From Aeromicrobium tamlense (GTDB taxonomy: Bacteria > Actinomycetota > Actinomycetes > Propionibacteriales > Nocardioidaceae): a stretch of DNA of 64,000 bases. Every line of letters starts with the position of its first letter. Positions within the stretch are counted from its first letter, which is position 1. The DNA is taken from positions 434,001 through 498,000 of the forward strand of contig NZ_JACBZN010000001.1 of NCBI RefSeq assembly GCF_013408555.1. Direction: 5' to 3'. The position numbers and the translations under genes were made by a program. Below the pieces are notes generated by a model, which saw nothing but the letters and a program-made list of their open reading frames with translations, searched no databases and was not told the DNA's origin. This document shows, piece after piece, positions 45,834 to 53,941 of the stretch.

Positions 45834-46263
45834 CGATTCGCGCCACGATCACCGCGAGCGCGAGCGCGTGCCCGATCAGCAGGGGCACGCCGTGGGCGAT
45901 CGTGGCGGTGAGGGTGCGGCCGAACAGGCCGGTGTCGGCGGGCAGCCCCTCGACGACGATGGCCTCGGGCACCTGCCACGCCAACAGGAGCAGCGACCCG
46001 ACGAGCAGCACGGGCGGCATGACGCCGACGGTGAACAGCCCGCGCTCCTGCACCGCGGTGGCGGCCGTGAGCACGACGAGCACGAAGCCGACCGCGAAGG
46101 CCACGCCCAGCCGACCGTCGACGAGGTCGAGCCCGGTGACGGCGGCGAGGGTGAGGGCGGAGCACGCCACGGTCGCACGTGGCGTCAGGTCGTACCTGGA
46201 CGCCACGGCCGGGGTCCTGGCCAGGGCCATGACGGCGCCGGCTGCCGGCGAGCTCATGCTCAT
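45817..46263 (-). CDS. DUF6542-like membrane protein
   Basis: A protein of 148 residues with about four hydrophobic helices (31-44, 52-68, 77-95, 115-142) and the pattern GLDLVDGRLGVAFAVGFVLV...GLFTVGVMPPVLL typical of the DUF6542 proteins found near ispH/ychF in actinobacteria. Its start overlaps the rmuC stop by 4 nt (ATGA), so the two are co-translated. The family name is my recollection and less sure than the topology. Confidence 0.7.
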   Translation of the reverse strand: MSMSSPAAGAVMALARTPAVASRYDLTPRATVACSALTLAAVTGLDLVDGRLGVAFAVGFVLVVLTAATAVQERGLFTVGVMPPVLLVGSLLLLAWQVPEAIVVEGLPADTGLFGRTLTATIAHGVPLLIGHALALAVIVARIVSVRR

Positions 46264-47336
46264 GACGTTAGTTCATCGAGCAGCTCGGGCGCGGTCATGA
46301 CGCGGGGTGTCGCCTCGATCACACGCGGATGGAACGGCGGCTGGTCGTCGACCTTGAGGTCGTGCAGCCTCCGCGCGCTGACGAGCAGGCGCGACTCCAC
46401 CGACGCGACCGTGTCGTTGTAGGACCGGACGGCCCGCTCGAGCGAGGCGCCGAGCCGGTCGACGTGCCCCGCCACGGTGCCAAGCCGCTCGTAGAGCTCG
46501 CGCGCGACGCGGTGGATCTCGCGGGCGTTGTCGGCGATCGACTCCTGCGTCCACGCCAGCGCGACCGTGCGCAGCAGCGCCACGAGCGTGGTGGGGGAGG
46601 CCAGCACGACCTGCCGCTCGGCGGCGTGCTCGAGCAGGGCGGTGTCGGCCTCGAGCGCCGCGGAGAGGAAGGACTCGCCGGGCACGAACAGCACGACGAA
46701 CTGCGGCGCGGCGTCGAACTGGCGCCAGTAGGACTTCGCCGCGAGCTGGTCGACGTGGCCGCGCAGTTGGCGGGCGTGGCGGTCGAGGTGGGCCTCGCGG
46801 ACGTCGGCGTCGTCGGTGGCGGTGGCGTCGAGGAAGGCGTCGAGCGGCACCTTCGCGTCGACCACGATGTCGCGGCCGCCGACCAGCCGCACGACCATGT
46901 CGGGACGCAGCCGCCCGTCGTCGGTGCTGACCTGCAGGTCGAAGTCGCAGTGCTCGGTCATGCCCGCCAGCTCGGCGGTGCGGCGCAGGTGCATCTCGCC
47001 CCACCGGCCGCGCACCTCGGGACGGCGCAGCGCGGTGGACAGCGAGGCGGTCTCACGGCGCAGCGCCTCACCCGTGAGACGTACGGACTCGACCTGCTCG
47101 CGGAGCTGCGCGTGCCACTCGATGCGGCTGGACTCGAGGTCGCGCAGGCGGTTGTCGAAGCGGTCGAGGCTCTCGCGCACGGGCGCGACGGCGCGCGAGG
47201 TGGCGGCGGTGGCGACCTCGACGTCGTGGGCCGACGCGGGCCGGGCGCGGACGCCCAGCAGGTAGCCGAGCGCGCCGGCCAGGCCGGCGACGAGCAGGAG
47301 CAGCAGCAGGACGGTCAGGCTGGGGAAGGTGGCCAT
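46260..47336 (-). CDS. rmuC: DNA recombination protein RmuC
   Basis: A protein of 358 residues. One N-terminal transmembrane helix (about 6-26), a coiled coil (about 35-90), then the RmuC nuclease-like core: GRWGEMHLRRTAELAGM, DGRLRPDMVVRLVGGRDIVVDAKVPLDAF (PD-(D/E)xK-like D...DAK), FVVLFVPGESFLSAAL and LASPTTLVALLRTVALAW. Limits inversions and processes recombination intermediates; the biochemical activity is poorly defined. The ATG at 47336 has a weak CACCAT box 6 nt upstream. Confidence 0.93.
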   Translation of the reverse strand: MATFPSLTVLLLLLLVAGLAGALGYLLGVRARPASAHDVEVATAATSRAVAPVRESLDRFDNRLRDLESSRIEWHAQLREQVESVRLTGEALRRETASLSTALRRPEVRGRWGEMHLRRTAELAGMTEHCDFDLQVSTDDGRLRPDMVVRLVGGRDIVVDAKVPLDAFLDATATDDADVREAHLDRHARQLRGHVDQLAAKSYWRQFDAAPQFVVLFVPGESFLSAALEADTALLEHAAERQVVLASPTTLVALLRTVALAWTQESIADNAREIHRVARELYERLGTVAGHVDRLGASLERAVRSYNDTVASVESRLLVSARRLHDLKVDDQPPFHPRVIEATPRVMTAPELLDELTS

Positions 47337-47515
47337 GCGGCCATGGTGGTGTCGGGGTCGGACAGTTCTGGTCCGAGGCGGTGCGCGCCGGAGATGCACG
47401 GATCTTTCGACCGTGTGGTCGTCCCAGCGACATCGTGGTACCAGGATCCGTCCGACAGGGTGGACAGGGTGCCGCCCCGGCGGAACGATCGGGTCACGCG
47501 CACCCAGGAGGCACC

Positions 47516-47965
47516 ATGCCCAAGATGACCCTCGCGATCAGCACGACCCTCGAGCCGCGCGGCCCGGCGGCGGCCGTGGTCCTCACCGACGAGCAGGTCG
47601 AGTCGTTCGGCGCGGGCCGCTCGTTCCCCGTGCGGATCACGATCGGCTCGGTCACCGAGCCCGCCCGGCTCGCGCGGATGGGCGACGAGAACCTGATCGG
47701 GCTCAGCAAGGCGAAGCGCGAGGCGCTCGGGGTCGAGATCGGCGACGAGGTCGACGTGCGAATCGAGCTCGACGACGCGCCGCGCGAGGTGGACGTCCCC
47801 GATGCGCTGGCGACGGCGCTCGACGCGGCCGGCCTGCGGGAGGCGTTCGACGCGCTGGCCTACTCGCACCGCAAGGAGCACGCCCGCTCGGTGGCCGAGG
47901 CGAAGAAGGACGACACGCGCGAGCGCCGGGTCCAGAAGGTTCTCGACGCCCTGCGCGGGTCGTGA
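47516..47965 (+). CDS. YdeI/OmpD-associated family protein (DUF1905)
   Basis: A protein of 149 residues. First half is a DUF1905 barrel (GRSFPVRITIGS...NLIGLSKAKREALGVEIGDEVDVRIELD); second half is the bacteriocin-protection YdeI/OmdA helical pair (ALDAAGLREAFDALAYSHRKEHARSVAEAKKDDTRERRVQKVLDAL). Function in actinobacteria is unknown. AGGAGG lies 5 nt before the ATG. It stops 3 nt from the convergent heme monooxygenase gene. Confidence 0.85.
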   Translation: MPKMTLAISTTLEPRGPAAAVVLTDEQVESFGAGRSFPVRITIGSVTEPARLARMGDENLIGLSKAKREALGVEIGDEVDVRIELDDAPREVDVPDALATALDAAGLREAFDALAYSHRKEHARSVAEAKKDDTRERRVQKVLDALRGS

Positions 47966-47968
47966 GGG

Positions 47969-48304
47969 TCAGTCGCGCGTGAGGTCGGCGACCTCGTAGC
48001 TCCAGACCTCGCTGTGGGTGGAGACGGGCTTGGGTGCCTCGCCGCCGGCGCGCTCGGACTCCGAGCGGTGGCCGTGCCCGAAGGCGGGCGAGCTCAGCCA
48101 CGCCCGGAACGACTCCTCGTCGCGCCAGCGGGTGACGACGAGCCACTGCTCGCGGTCGTCGGTGGGCTTGAGCAGCTCGAAGCCCTCGAAGCCCTCCTGT
48201 CCGTCGACGGCGCCGGCGCGCTTGGCGAAGCGGTGGGCCAGCTCGTCGCCGGAGTCCTTCGGAACGGTGATGGCGTTGATCTTGATGACGGTCACGACAG
48301 CCAT
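47969..48304 (-). CDS. Heme-degrading monooxygenase, MhuD-like
   Basis: An ABM/ferredoxin-like protein of 111 residues. VIKINAITVPKDSGDELAHRF and QEGFEGFELLKPTDDREQWLVVTRWRDEESFRAW match mycobacterial MhuD, including the catalytic Asn of the KINAI strand and a Trp in the FRAW helix; the proximal His is probably in GHGHR. MhuD-type enzymes open heme to mycobilin and release iron without a separate CO step. The family also includes IsdG-like proteins. It overlaps the upstream methyltransferase by 13 nt, so the two are co-translated. Confidence 0.82.
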   Translation of the reverse strand: MAVVTVIKINAITVPKDSGDELAHRFAKRAGAVDGQEGFEGFELLKPTDDREQWLVVTRWRDEESFRAWLSSPAFGHGHRSESERAGGEAPKPVSTHSEVWSYEVADLTRD

Positions 48305-49077
48305 GCTGCCACTGCGCCCCGATCGAGGACGATCACGGAGTCGTCCTCGTCCTGCCACGCGATGCGGGCAGGGACGTGCGCGGCCTGCTCGGCCGAGAGC
48401 AGGGTGACGAAGGCGCCGCCGGGCGCCAGCCACTCGGCCATCGGGGAGACGACGGCGCGCAGGTGGTCGAGGCCGTCGCGGCCGCCGTCGACGCTGGAGC
48501 GCGGCTCGTGCGCGCGGAAGTCGCCATGGATGCCGTCGATCCGCGCGCTCGGCACGTGGGGGAGGTAGCCGACGGCGAGGTCGATGCGGCCGCGGAGCGC
48601 CGGCGGCAGGGCGTCCCACCACGACCCGTGATGGGTGGTGAACCCGAAGCGGCGACCGTTGGCCCGGGCGACCACGACCGACGCGGGATCGAGGTCGACC
48701 GCGTGGACCTGCGCGGTCGGAAGGCGGCGTGTCATGACCGCGGCGATCGCTCCGCTGCCGCAGCCGAGGTCGACGACGACCTCGGCGTCGGGGCGCAGGA
48801 CGGCGGCCACCTCGGGGATCGCCTCCGCTCGACGGCGGGGGACGAACACGCCCTCGGCGACGGCGACCGTGACGCCGTCGAACTCGGCCACGCCGACCGC
48901 CTGCTCGAGCGGCACGCCCGAGGCACGGGCGGTCACCGCGCGCTCGACGTCGCCGGGGTCGATCAGGTGGCGGCGCACGAACGCGGCCTCGCGCTCGGCG
49001 AACACGCACCCGGCAGCACGCAGCCGGGCGACGATCGGGTCGCTCTCCACGACTCGATCATCGCCCGGCCACGTCAT
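48292..49077 (-). CDS. PrmC/HemK-like methyltransferase with altered active site
   Basis: A protein of 261 residues. N-terminal helical domain (about 1-75) and a SAM Rossmann domain with VVVDLGCGSGAIAAVM and AVDLDPASVVVARANG. The pre-motif GVFVPRRRAEAIPEV is the PrmC FxPRxxTE loop, and LAVGYLPHVP occupies the place of NPPY. The essential Asn-Pro-Pro-Tyr is thus GYLP, so glutamine N5-methylation of release factors is doubtful; it is probably a paralogue with another acceptor. Follows the second lipase gene by 10 nt on the same strand. Confidence 0.82.
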   Translation of the reverse strand: MTWPGDDRVVESDPIVARLRAAGCVFAEREAAFVRRHLIDPGDVERAVTARASGVPLEQAVGVAEFDGVTVAVAEGVFVPRRRAEAIPEVAAVLRPDAEVVVDLGCGSGAIAAVMTRRLPTAQVHAVDLDPASVVVARANGRRFGFTTHHGSWWDALPPALRGRIDLAVGYLPHVPSARIDGIHGDFRAHEPRSSVDGGRDGLDHLRAVVSPMAEWLAPGGAFVTLLSAEQAAHVPARIAWQDEDDSVIVLDRGAVAAWLS

Positions 49078-49087
49078 CGGACGCCCG

Positions 49088-50377
49088 TCAGGGCAGCAGC
49101 CACAGCGAGCTGCAGTTCGACTTCACGGCCTTGCCCGTGAGGCGATCCGCCAGCCAGTCGTGGGTCTGGCCGAGGCGCGTGATCGCCGGACCGAGGTGGT
49201 TCAGCGCGGTGCCGCCAGTGCCGACCAGCTGCACGACGGGCGTGTACGTGACGTTGACGCCCTGGGCGCACCAGTCCTTGGCCAGCTGCTTGGCCTGCGC
49301 GTGGTCGACGATGTCGTCCTTCGTGCCGGTGAGGACCTGGACGGGCACGTTCGGCTTGAGCCGGCCGATGCGCTGGGCGTCGACGGGGGCGCGCAGGGCG
49401 GCGTCGTTCTTGACGATGTCGTAGAGCGACTTGCCGTTGGTGGTCCACTTCGACGTCTTCTGGAAGCCGTACGAGAACAGCGTGCCGCCGATGCACTGCG
49501 TCTTGACCTTCTCCAGCGCCTCCTTGCCGGCGGGCGTGGCGAGCGTGTCGAGGGCGCTCTGCAGCTCGGGGAAGTACGGCGTGATGCCGTTGATCGCGTA
49601 GGCGATGACGCCGGTGAGGTCGGTGCCGTCGGCGGACTTCAGCACCTCGACGAGGTTGGCCGGGGGAGCGCCGGCGTAGGCGCCCTTGAGGTTCAGCTCG
49701 GGGGCGTAAGAGGGAGCCAGCTCGGCCGCCGAGCCCGCCGCGCCGCCGCCCTGGGAGTAGCCGTAGAGGCCGATGGGCGACGACGTGGTGACCGAGGTGT
49801 CGGGGAGCTTGAGTGCAGCGCGGGCGGCGTCGAGCAGCGCCTGGCCCATGTCGAGGCGGTTCGTGTACGTGTGGACGCGGTCGGTGGTGCCCAGGCCGAT
49901 GTAGTCGGTGAGCACGACGGCCATGCCGCGGTTGAGGAAGTCGTGGATGCTCGGGATCTCGTAGCCGATGCCGAACTCGTCGCCCTCGACGTTGAGGAAG
50001 GTCTCGAGGGACTTGGAGGGGGCACAGGCGTCGCCCTGGCCCTGGGTGCCGGCGGCGACCGCGACCAGCGGGCGCGGACCCGTGCCGGTCCACTTCTTCG
50101 TCGGCTCGATGTAGGCGCCGCTGACGGCCGCGGGCTCGCCGGCCGCGTCGGTGGACGTGTACATAATGCGGGTGGCCTTGCCGGGCAGGTAGAGGCCGTT
50201 GAGCGTCAGCGCGAGCTTCATCGGCTCGGTGCGGATCACCGTGCCCTTGCCGGAGGGGAGGTCGGCGGGCGGGTCGTAGAACGTGGGCGCGGCATTGGCC
50301 GCCTGCGGGGCCGCGACGAGGCCGGCGAGCAGGGCGCCGGCGGCCGCGGTGACGAGGAATCGAGCGGATCGGAACAC
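49088..50377 (-). CDS. Secreted lipase (LIP family), second paralogue
   Basis: A protein of 429 residues. Signal peptide MFRSARFLVTAAAGALLAGLV...ANA-AP. Nucleophile elbow LYGYSQGGGAAGS (GxSxG), an acid in LTGTKDDIVDH, and a likely catalytic His at ALNHLGPA. Cys residues GDACAPS, DWCAQG and SNCSSLW match those of the paralogue at 9136-10347, suggesting the same disulfides. Both are LIP-type secretory lipases. GGGAG precedes the GTG. A Crp-type dyad and a GTATC-N5-GTTAC dyad lie upstream. Confidence 0.88.
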   Translation of the reverse strand: MFRSARFLVTAAAGALLAGLVAAPQAANAAPTFYDPPADLPSGKGTVIRTEPMKLALTLNGLYLPGKATRIMYTSTDAAGEPAAVSGAYIEPTKKWTGTGPRPLVAVAAGTQGQGDACAPSKSLETFLNVEGDEFGIGYEIPSIHDFLNRGMAVVLTDYIGLGTTDRVHTYTNRLDMGQALLDAARAALKLPDTSVTTSSPIGLYGYSQGGGAAGSAAELAPSYAPELNLKGAYAGAPPANLVEVLKSADGTDLTGVIAYAINGITPYFPELQSALDTLATPAGKEALEKVKTQCIGGTLFSYGFQKTSKWTTNGKSLYDIVKNDAALRAPVDAQRIGRLKPNVPVQVLTGTKDDIVDHAQAKQLAKDWCAQGVNVTYTPVVQLVGTGGTALNHLGPAITRLGQTHDWLADRLTGKAVKSNCSSLWLLP

Positions 50378-50395
50378 GGGGTACTCCCAAGTAAT

Positions 50396-50409
50396 GTGAC
50401 GCTGGTCAC
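50396..50409. promoter_or_regulatory. Crp/GlxR-type dyad
   Basis: GTGA-CGCTGG-TCAC, 19 nt before the secreted lipase start at 50377 on the minus strand. Confidence 0.5.
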
Positions 50410-50416
50410 GCGAAAG

Positions 50417-50431
50417 GTATCACGGAGTTAC
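50417..50431. promoter_or_regulatory. GTATC-N5-GTTAC dyad
   Basis: Differs by one base from the GTAAC-N5-GTTAC dyads before the paralogous lipase gene (9069-9100), including the outer TGTAAC on the minus strand. Confidence 0.45.
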
Positions 50432-50474
50432 ACCTGCGCGACATGGGGATTCCCTGGTCGTGGGCACGCGGCAG

Positions 50475-50480
50475 TAGGCT
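50475..50480 (+). promoter_or_regulatory. -10 box (TAGGCT), near-leaderless, ychF
   Basis: TAGGCT ends 8 nt before the ychF GTG at 50489. Confidence 0.45.
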
Positions 50481-50488
50481 GGTTCCCC

Positions 50489-51577
50489 GTGGCCCTCACC
50501 ATCGGAATCGTCGGACTTCCCAACGCCGGCAAGTCGACGCTCTTCAACGCCCTGACCAAGAACGACGTCCTCGCGGCGAACTACCCGTTCGCGACGATCG
50601 AGCCCAACGTCGGCGTCGTCGGCGTGCCCGATCCGCGGCTGGAGAAGCTGGCCGAGATCTTCGGCTCCGAGCGCATCCTGCCCGCCACCGTCGAGTTCGT
50701 GGACATCGCCGGCATCGTGCGCGGCGCGTCCGAGGGCGAGGGCATGGGCAACAAGTTCCTCTCGCACATCCGCGACTCCGACGCGATCTGCCAGGTGACA
50801 CGCGTGTTCCGCGACGAGGACGTCACGCACGTCGACGGCGACGTGAACCCCGCCAGCGACATCGAGACGATCTCGATCGAGCTCGTCCTGGCCGACCTGC
50901 AGACCGTCGAGAAGGCGCTGCCGCGCCTCGAGAAGGAGTCGCGCAAGGACAAGTCGCTCGTCTCGCAGTTCGAGGAGGCGAAGAAGGCCAAGGAGGCGCT
51001 CGAGGCCGGCACCGGCGTGCTCAATGCGGGCCTCGACCTGGCCGAGCTGCGCGACCTGCACCTGCTCACCGCGAAGCGCTTCCTGTTCGTCTTCAACTGC
51101 GACACCGACGAGCTGAACGACGAGGACCTCAAGGCGAAGATGCGCGAGCTCGTCGCGCCCGCCGAGGCCGTCTTCCTCGACGCCAAGAGCGAGGCCGAGT
51201 TGGTCGAGCTGGGCGACGACGAGGAGGCCGAGCAGATGCGCGCCGAGATGCTCGCGGACCTCGGCATCGAGGAGCCGGGCCTGGACCAGCTGGCCCGCGT
51301 CGGCTTCGACACCCTCGGCCTGCAGACCTACCTGACCGCGGGCCCGAAGGAGGCGCGCGCCTGGACGATCAAGAAGGGCGCCACCGCCCCCGAGGCCGCC
51401 GGCGTCATCCACACCGACTTCCAGAAGGGCTTCATCAAGGCCGAGATCGTGTCCTTCGACGACCTGATCGCCGCCGGCTCGATGAACGACGCCAAGGCCG
51501 CCGGCAAGGTCCGCATGGAGGGCAAGGACTACGTCATGGCCGACGGCGACGTGGTGGAGTTCCGCTTCAACGTCTGA
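50489..51577 (+). CDS. ychF: Redox-regulated ATPase/GTPase YchF (Obg family)
   Basis: A protein of 362 residues. G1 GLPNAGKSTLFNAL (about 9-22), switch ANYPFATIEPN, G3 DIAGIVRGASEGEGMGNKFL, and NCDTDE in the G4 position, the altered motif that lets YchF prefer ATP. A coiled-coil insert (about 130-170) and a C-terminal TGS domain ending in VMADGDVVEFRFNV. Ribosome-associated stress factor. It is the last clearly core gene before the island. Start GTG gives MALTIGIVGLPNAG, as in the family. Confidence 0.96.
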   Translation: MALTIGIVGLPNAGKSTLFNALTKNDVLAANYPFATIEPNVGVVGVPDPRLEKLAEIFGSERILPATVEFVDIAGIVRGASEGEGMGNKFLSHIRDSDAICQVTRVFRDEDVTHVDGDVNPASDIETISIELVLADLQTVEKALPRLEKESRKDKSLVSQFEEAKKAKEALEAGTGVLNAGLDLAELRDLHLLTAKRFLFVFNCDTDELNDEDLKAKMRELVAPAEAVFLDAKSEAELVELGDDEEAEQMRAEMLADLGIEEPGLDQLARVGFDTLGLQTYLTAGPKEARAWTIKKGATAPEAAGVIHTDFQKGFIKAEIVSFDDLIAAGSMNDAKAAGKVRMEGKDYVMADGDVVEFRFNV

Positions 51578-51919
51578 ATCGGCGCGTTTGCGCAGGTCAG
51601 CGACGGGTAGACCGCTGGCAGTCCGCACTGAGTCCGCAGGACGTCCGTCCATTCCCGCTTACCGTTGCTCGGATGGTGACCAGCGTCACCCACTAGCTTC
51701 GAACTGCCGTGGGGACCGACTGGCGATCAGCGCAACGCGTCCGAGACCGGTTTCCGAGCGCTTCGAGCATGCAGGTTTGTGCCTGTCGCAACCATGCAGT
51801 CGTGGTTGATGGGGGCGAGCCATTTGCAAGAGTGCGGGGCGTGGTCCCCAAGCTGCTGTCAGGATGGCTCTCAGAGCGGTCGAAGCAGGTCGCTGAACTG
51901 CGGAAACAAGGGGGTCTCG
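51578..51919. other. Intergenic 342 nt at the core/island junction
   Basis: No gene is supported. It contains a Crp-type dyad (51676-51689), a TAGCTT box (51694-51699) that could drive the downstream nuclease-like gene with a leader of about 210 nt, and a short repeated CAGTCCGCACTGAGTCCGCAGG. Base use shifts to lower GC within it. An attachment site may lie here but none is identifiable without the other end. Confidence 0.5.
51676..51689. promoter_or_regulatory. Crp/GlxR-type dyad
   Basis: GTGA-CCAGCG-TCAC, 4 nt before a TAGCTT -10-like hexamer. Confidence 0.4.
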
Positions 51920-53791
51920 GTGGGACGAATCGAGTGGGCGGCACTGGGTGGCGACGAGGTCGAGACCGTGCTGGCGAACCTCCTATACAACGCGAACAGC
52001 CGCTCGATCCGGGTTCGACCGGCGCAGGGTGACTACGGCATCGATGTGCTTGTTCCCGCAGGAGCGGACGCTAAGCCCTGGGACGTCTACCAGATCAAGA
52101 AGTTTGCGACGAACCTCGGAGACACGCAAAAGCGCCAGATTGAGGGTTCATTCCGTCGTGTGCTTATCGGGCTCGTACGTGCTGGAATTCCGCTGAATCA
52201 CTGGTACTTGGTTACGCCGCTCGACCCGACGCTTGCGAATTTGGAGTGGTTTGAATCTCTGCCCGAGGCGGCGATCGCTTGGTTGAAGGCAGTGGAGGAG
52301 GCGCCGCTCTCCGCAAATGAAGAAGCGGAAATCAGAGCTTGGTTAGACGCACCCGGGCGCCAGATTGAATGGAAGGGCCTGCCTTACTGCGAGTCCTTAG
52401 TCGCGGAGTACCCGTACGTAGTCGACTACTACCTTCACGGAGGCGAGAGACGAATCCGCGACGCGGTAAAGGACGTCGCCAAGTTGTTGCAGCGAGATGT
52501 GACACTGCCGAGGGGGGATGTACCCGATGCGCCGGGCGAGGGGTCGGCAGCCTTGCTGGATCCGGCCGACGTACGCGAACACTTTGAGCGACTCGACAAG
52601 GTTCTCGAAACCGACCCGCACTACAGCTACGGTTTCGGGATCGAACCTCACCGGCGACAACTCGCACCGGAGCCGGGCCTGGTCGCAGCGACGCAGGAGC
52701 AACTCGCAGGCGGCCGTTGGTTGACCTTCAAGGTGTTCCAGCGATCCGCGCAATCGGTCGACGAACGGCCAATCCCGATTCAATTGGAATTCAAGATCGA
52801 GACACCGGAAGATCGTGAGGCGTTTGAGATTTGGCGGAAGTACGGCAAGCCGACTGTAATGAACGCCGCATTCAAGATCGACCTACCCGGAGGCCTCGGC
52901 GGCGAGGGTGATTCAGCCCAAGTGCGGCTCTCGCCGGCGGCCGGTGAAGAGGTTTCCTTCCGTAACCGACTCCGCATTCTGAACCCGAACGGTGACGTCC
53001 TAGGGGAACTAGGGTTCGCGATGACTGCCACTCGAGGTATCGGAGGAACCGGGAATTGGTCACGAGGGATCGATGATTCGCGAACGCTTGAGACCGAGGG
53101 GTTTTTCCATGTAGAAACGGTCGACGGGCTCCCAGCCGGAGGCGGAAAGATGAACTTTTCGCTGCAACCTTTGGCCGGGCTGGAGGCCTTCAAGGCCGTC
53201 GCCGCCGTGACCTTCGGATCACATCTAGTTGCGCCCAACAGGCTCGAGGTGGCGGGTGAGTTCGGGCCATTTCAAGACTTCTGCGCGATCGAGGCCCTCG
53301 AGCCTCTCGTCCATCCTGCCGTCGCCCGCATCGTTCGCGCCCTAAGTGTCATTCAGTCTCGGACGCCGATACCAGTGACCATCCCAGACTTCTCTGCCCT
53401 TGAGCCCGAAGACGTGCGCGCCATCCGCGACGCCGCTTTCCTGATCGAGGGCAACACCACAGTGGGCACTTGGCCCGAGCTAGTGTTTGACATCGCTGGC
53501 GATATGGAGATCGACATCGGAGGCCATTACCAGTTCGCTGTCATCAAGCCCTTGGTGGTGCACCTCAATGGCCACGACCTGGCGCTCGGCGCTGTTGAGC
53601 ACACCCTCCTTTCAGCGAACGTCTCGGCGATTGACGGCGACGTCGTGCATGCCACGCCGCACCTCAACGACACAGTTCATGCGAAGTTCGTCACCGACGT
53701 GCCGAGTGCGCCTGCGGGCAGGGACTTGGTTCGGGGACGGGCGGCGCCAGATCCGATCGTCCCGGCGGAAGAGGGCGACCACGATCGGTAA
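51920..53791 (+). CDS. Mrr-like restriction endonuclease-fold protein with unknown C-terminal region
   Basis: A protein of 623 residues. Residues about 5-110 look like an Mrr/PD-(D/E)xK nuclease: E13 in the first helix, GDYGID42, then WDVYQIK60KF (Gln in place of the Glu, as in Mrr). Residues 110-220 are helical; 220-610 are strand-rich (LTFKVFQRSA, RLRILNPNGDVLGELGFAMT, FHVETVDGLPAGGGKMNFSL, QFAVIKPLVVHLNG) and match nothing I recognise. There is no P-loop, helicase motif or methyltransferase. GTG 51920 follows AAGGGGG and begins just before the nuclease fold; upstream ATG 51779 gives low-complexity sequence. Lower GC than core genes. Likely a stand-alone defence effector, by inference. Confidence 0.7.
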   Translation: MGRIEWAALGGDEVETVLANLLYNANSRSIRVRPAQGDYGIDVLVPAGADAKPWDVYQIKKFATNLGDTQKRQIEGSFRRVLIGLVRAGIPLNHWYLVTPLDPTLANLEWFESLPEAAIAWLKAVEEAPLSANEEAEIRAWLDAPGRQIEWKGLPYCESLVAEYPYVVDYYLHGGERRIRDAVKDVAKLLQRDVTLPRGDVPDAPGEGSAALLDPADVREHFERLDKVLETDPHYSYGFGIEPHRRQLAPEPGLVAATQEQLAGGRWLTFKVFQRSAQSVDERPIPIQLEFKIETPEDREAFEIWRKYGKPTVMNAAFKIDLPGGLGGEGDSAQVRLSPAAGEEVSFRNRLRILNPNGDVLGELGFAMTATRGIGGTGNWSRGIDDSRTLETEGFFHVETVDGLPAGGGKMNFSLQPLAGLEAFKAVAAVTFGSHLVAPNRLEVAGEFGPFQDFCAIEALEPLVHPAVARIVRALSVIQSRTPIPVTIPDFSALEPEDVRAIRDAAFLIEGNTTVGTWPELVFDIAGDMEIDIGGHYQFAVIKPLVVHLNGHDLALGAVEHTLLSANVSAIDGDVVHATPHLNDTVHAKFVTDVPSAPAGRDLVRGRAAPDPIVPAEEGDHDR

Positions 53792-53941
53792 AGACGATTG
53801 CGTTTCTCGCGCTGTTCCCGCCTGTTTTATCAGCTGTCGAGACTTCCGGTGACTGCTCTCTTCGGGCACAGCAAATCTCTCGTTGTCTGCCTACTGTGTT
53901 CCCCCCTGGCGTTGACGTCGCCGGGCCGTGTCGAGATCGCT

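Noticed and set aside
48635..50488. Long in-frame extension upstream of ychF
   Set aside because: It is antisense to the lipase and methyltransferase genes; YchF homologues start at MALTIGIVGLPNAG and a promoter box is at 50475.
51709..52032. Small plus-strand frame (107 codons) after a TAGCTT box
   Set aside because: Its second half overlaps the Mrr-like gene in another frame and the composition is Arg/Gly-rich without pattern.
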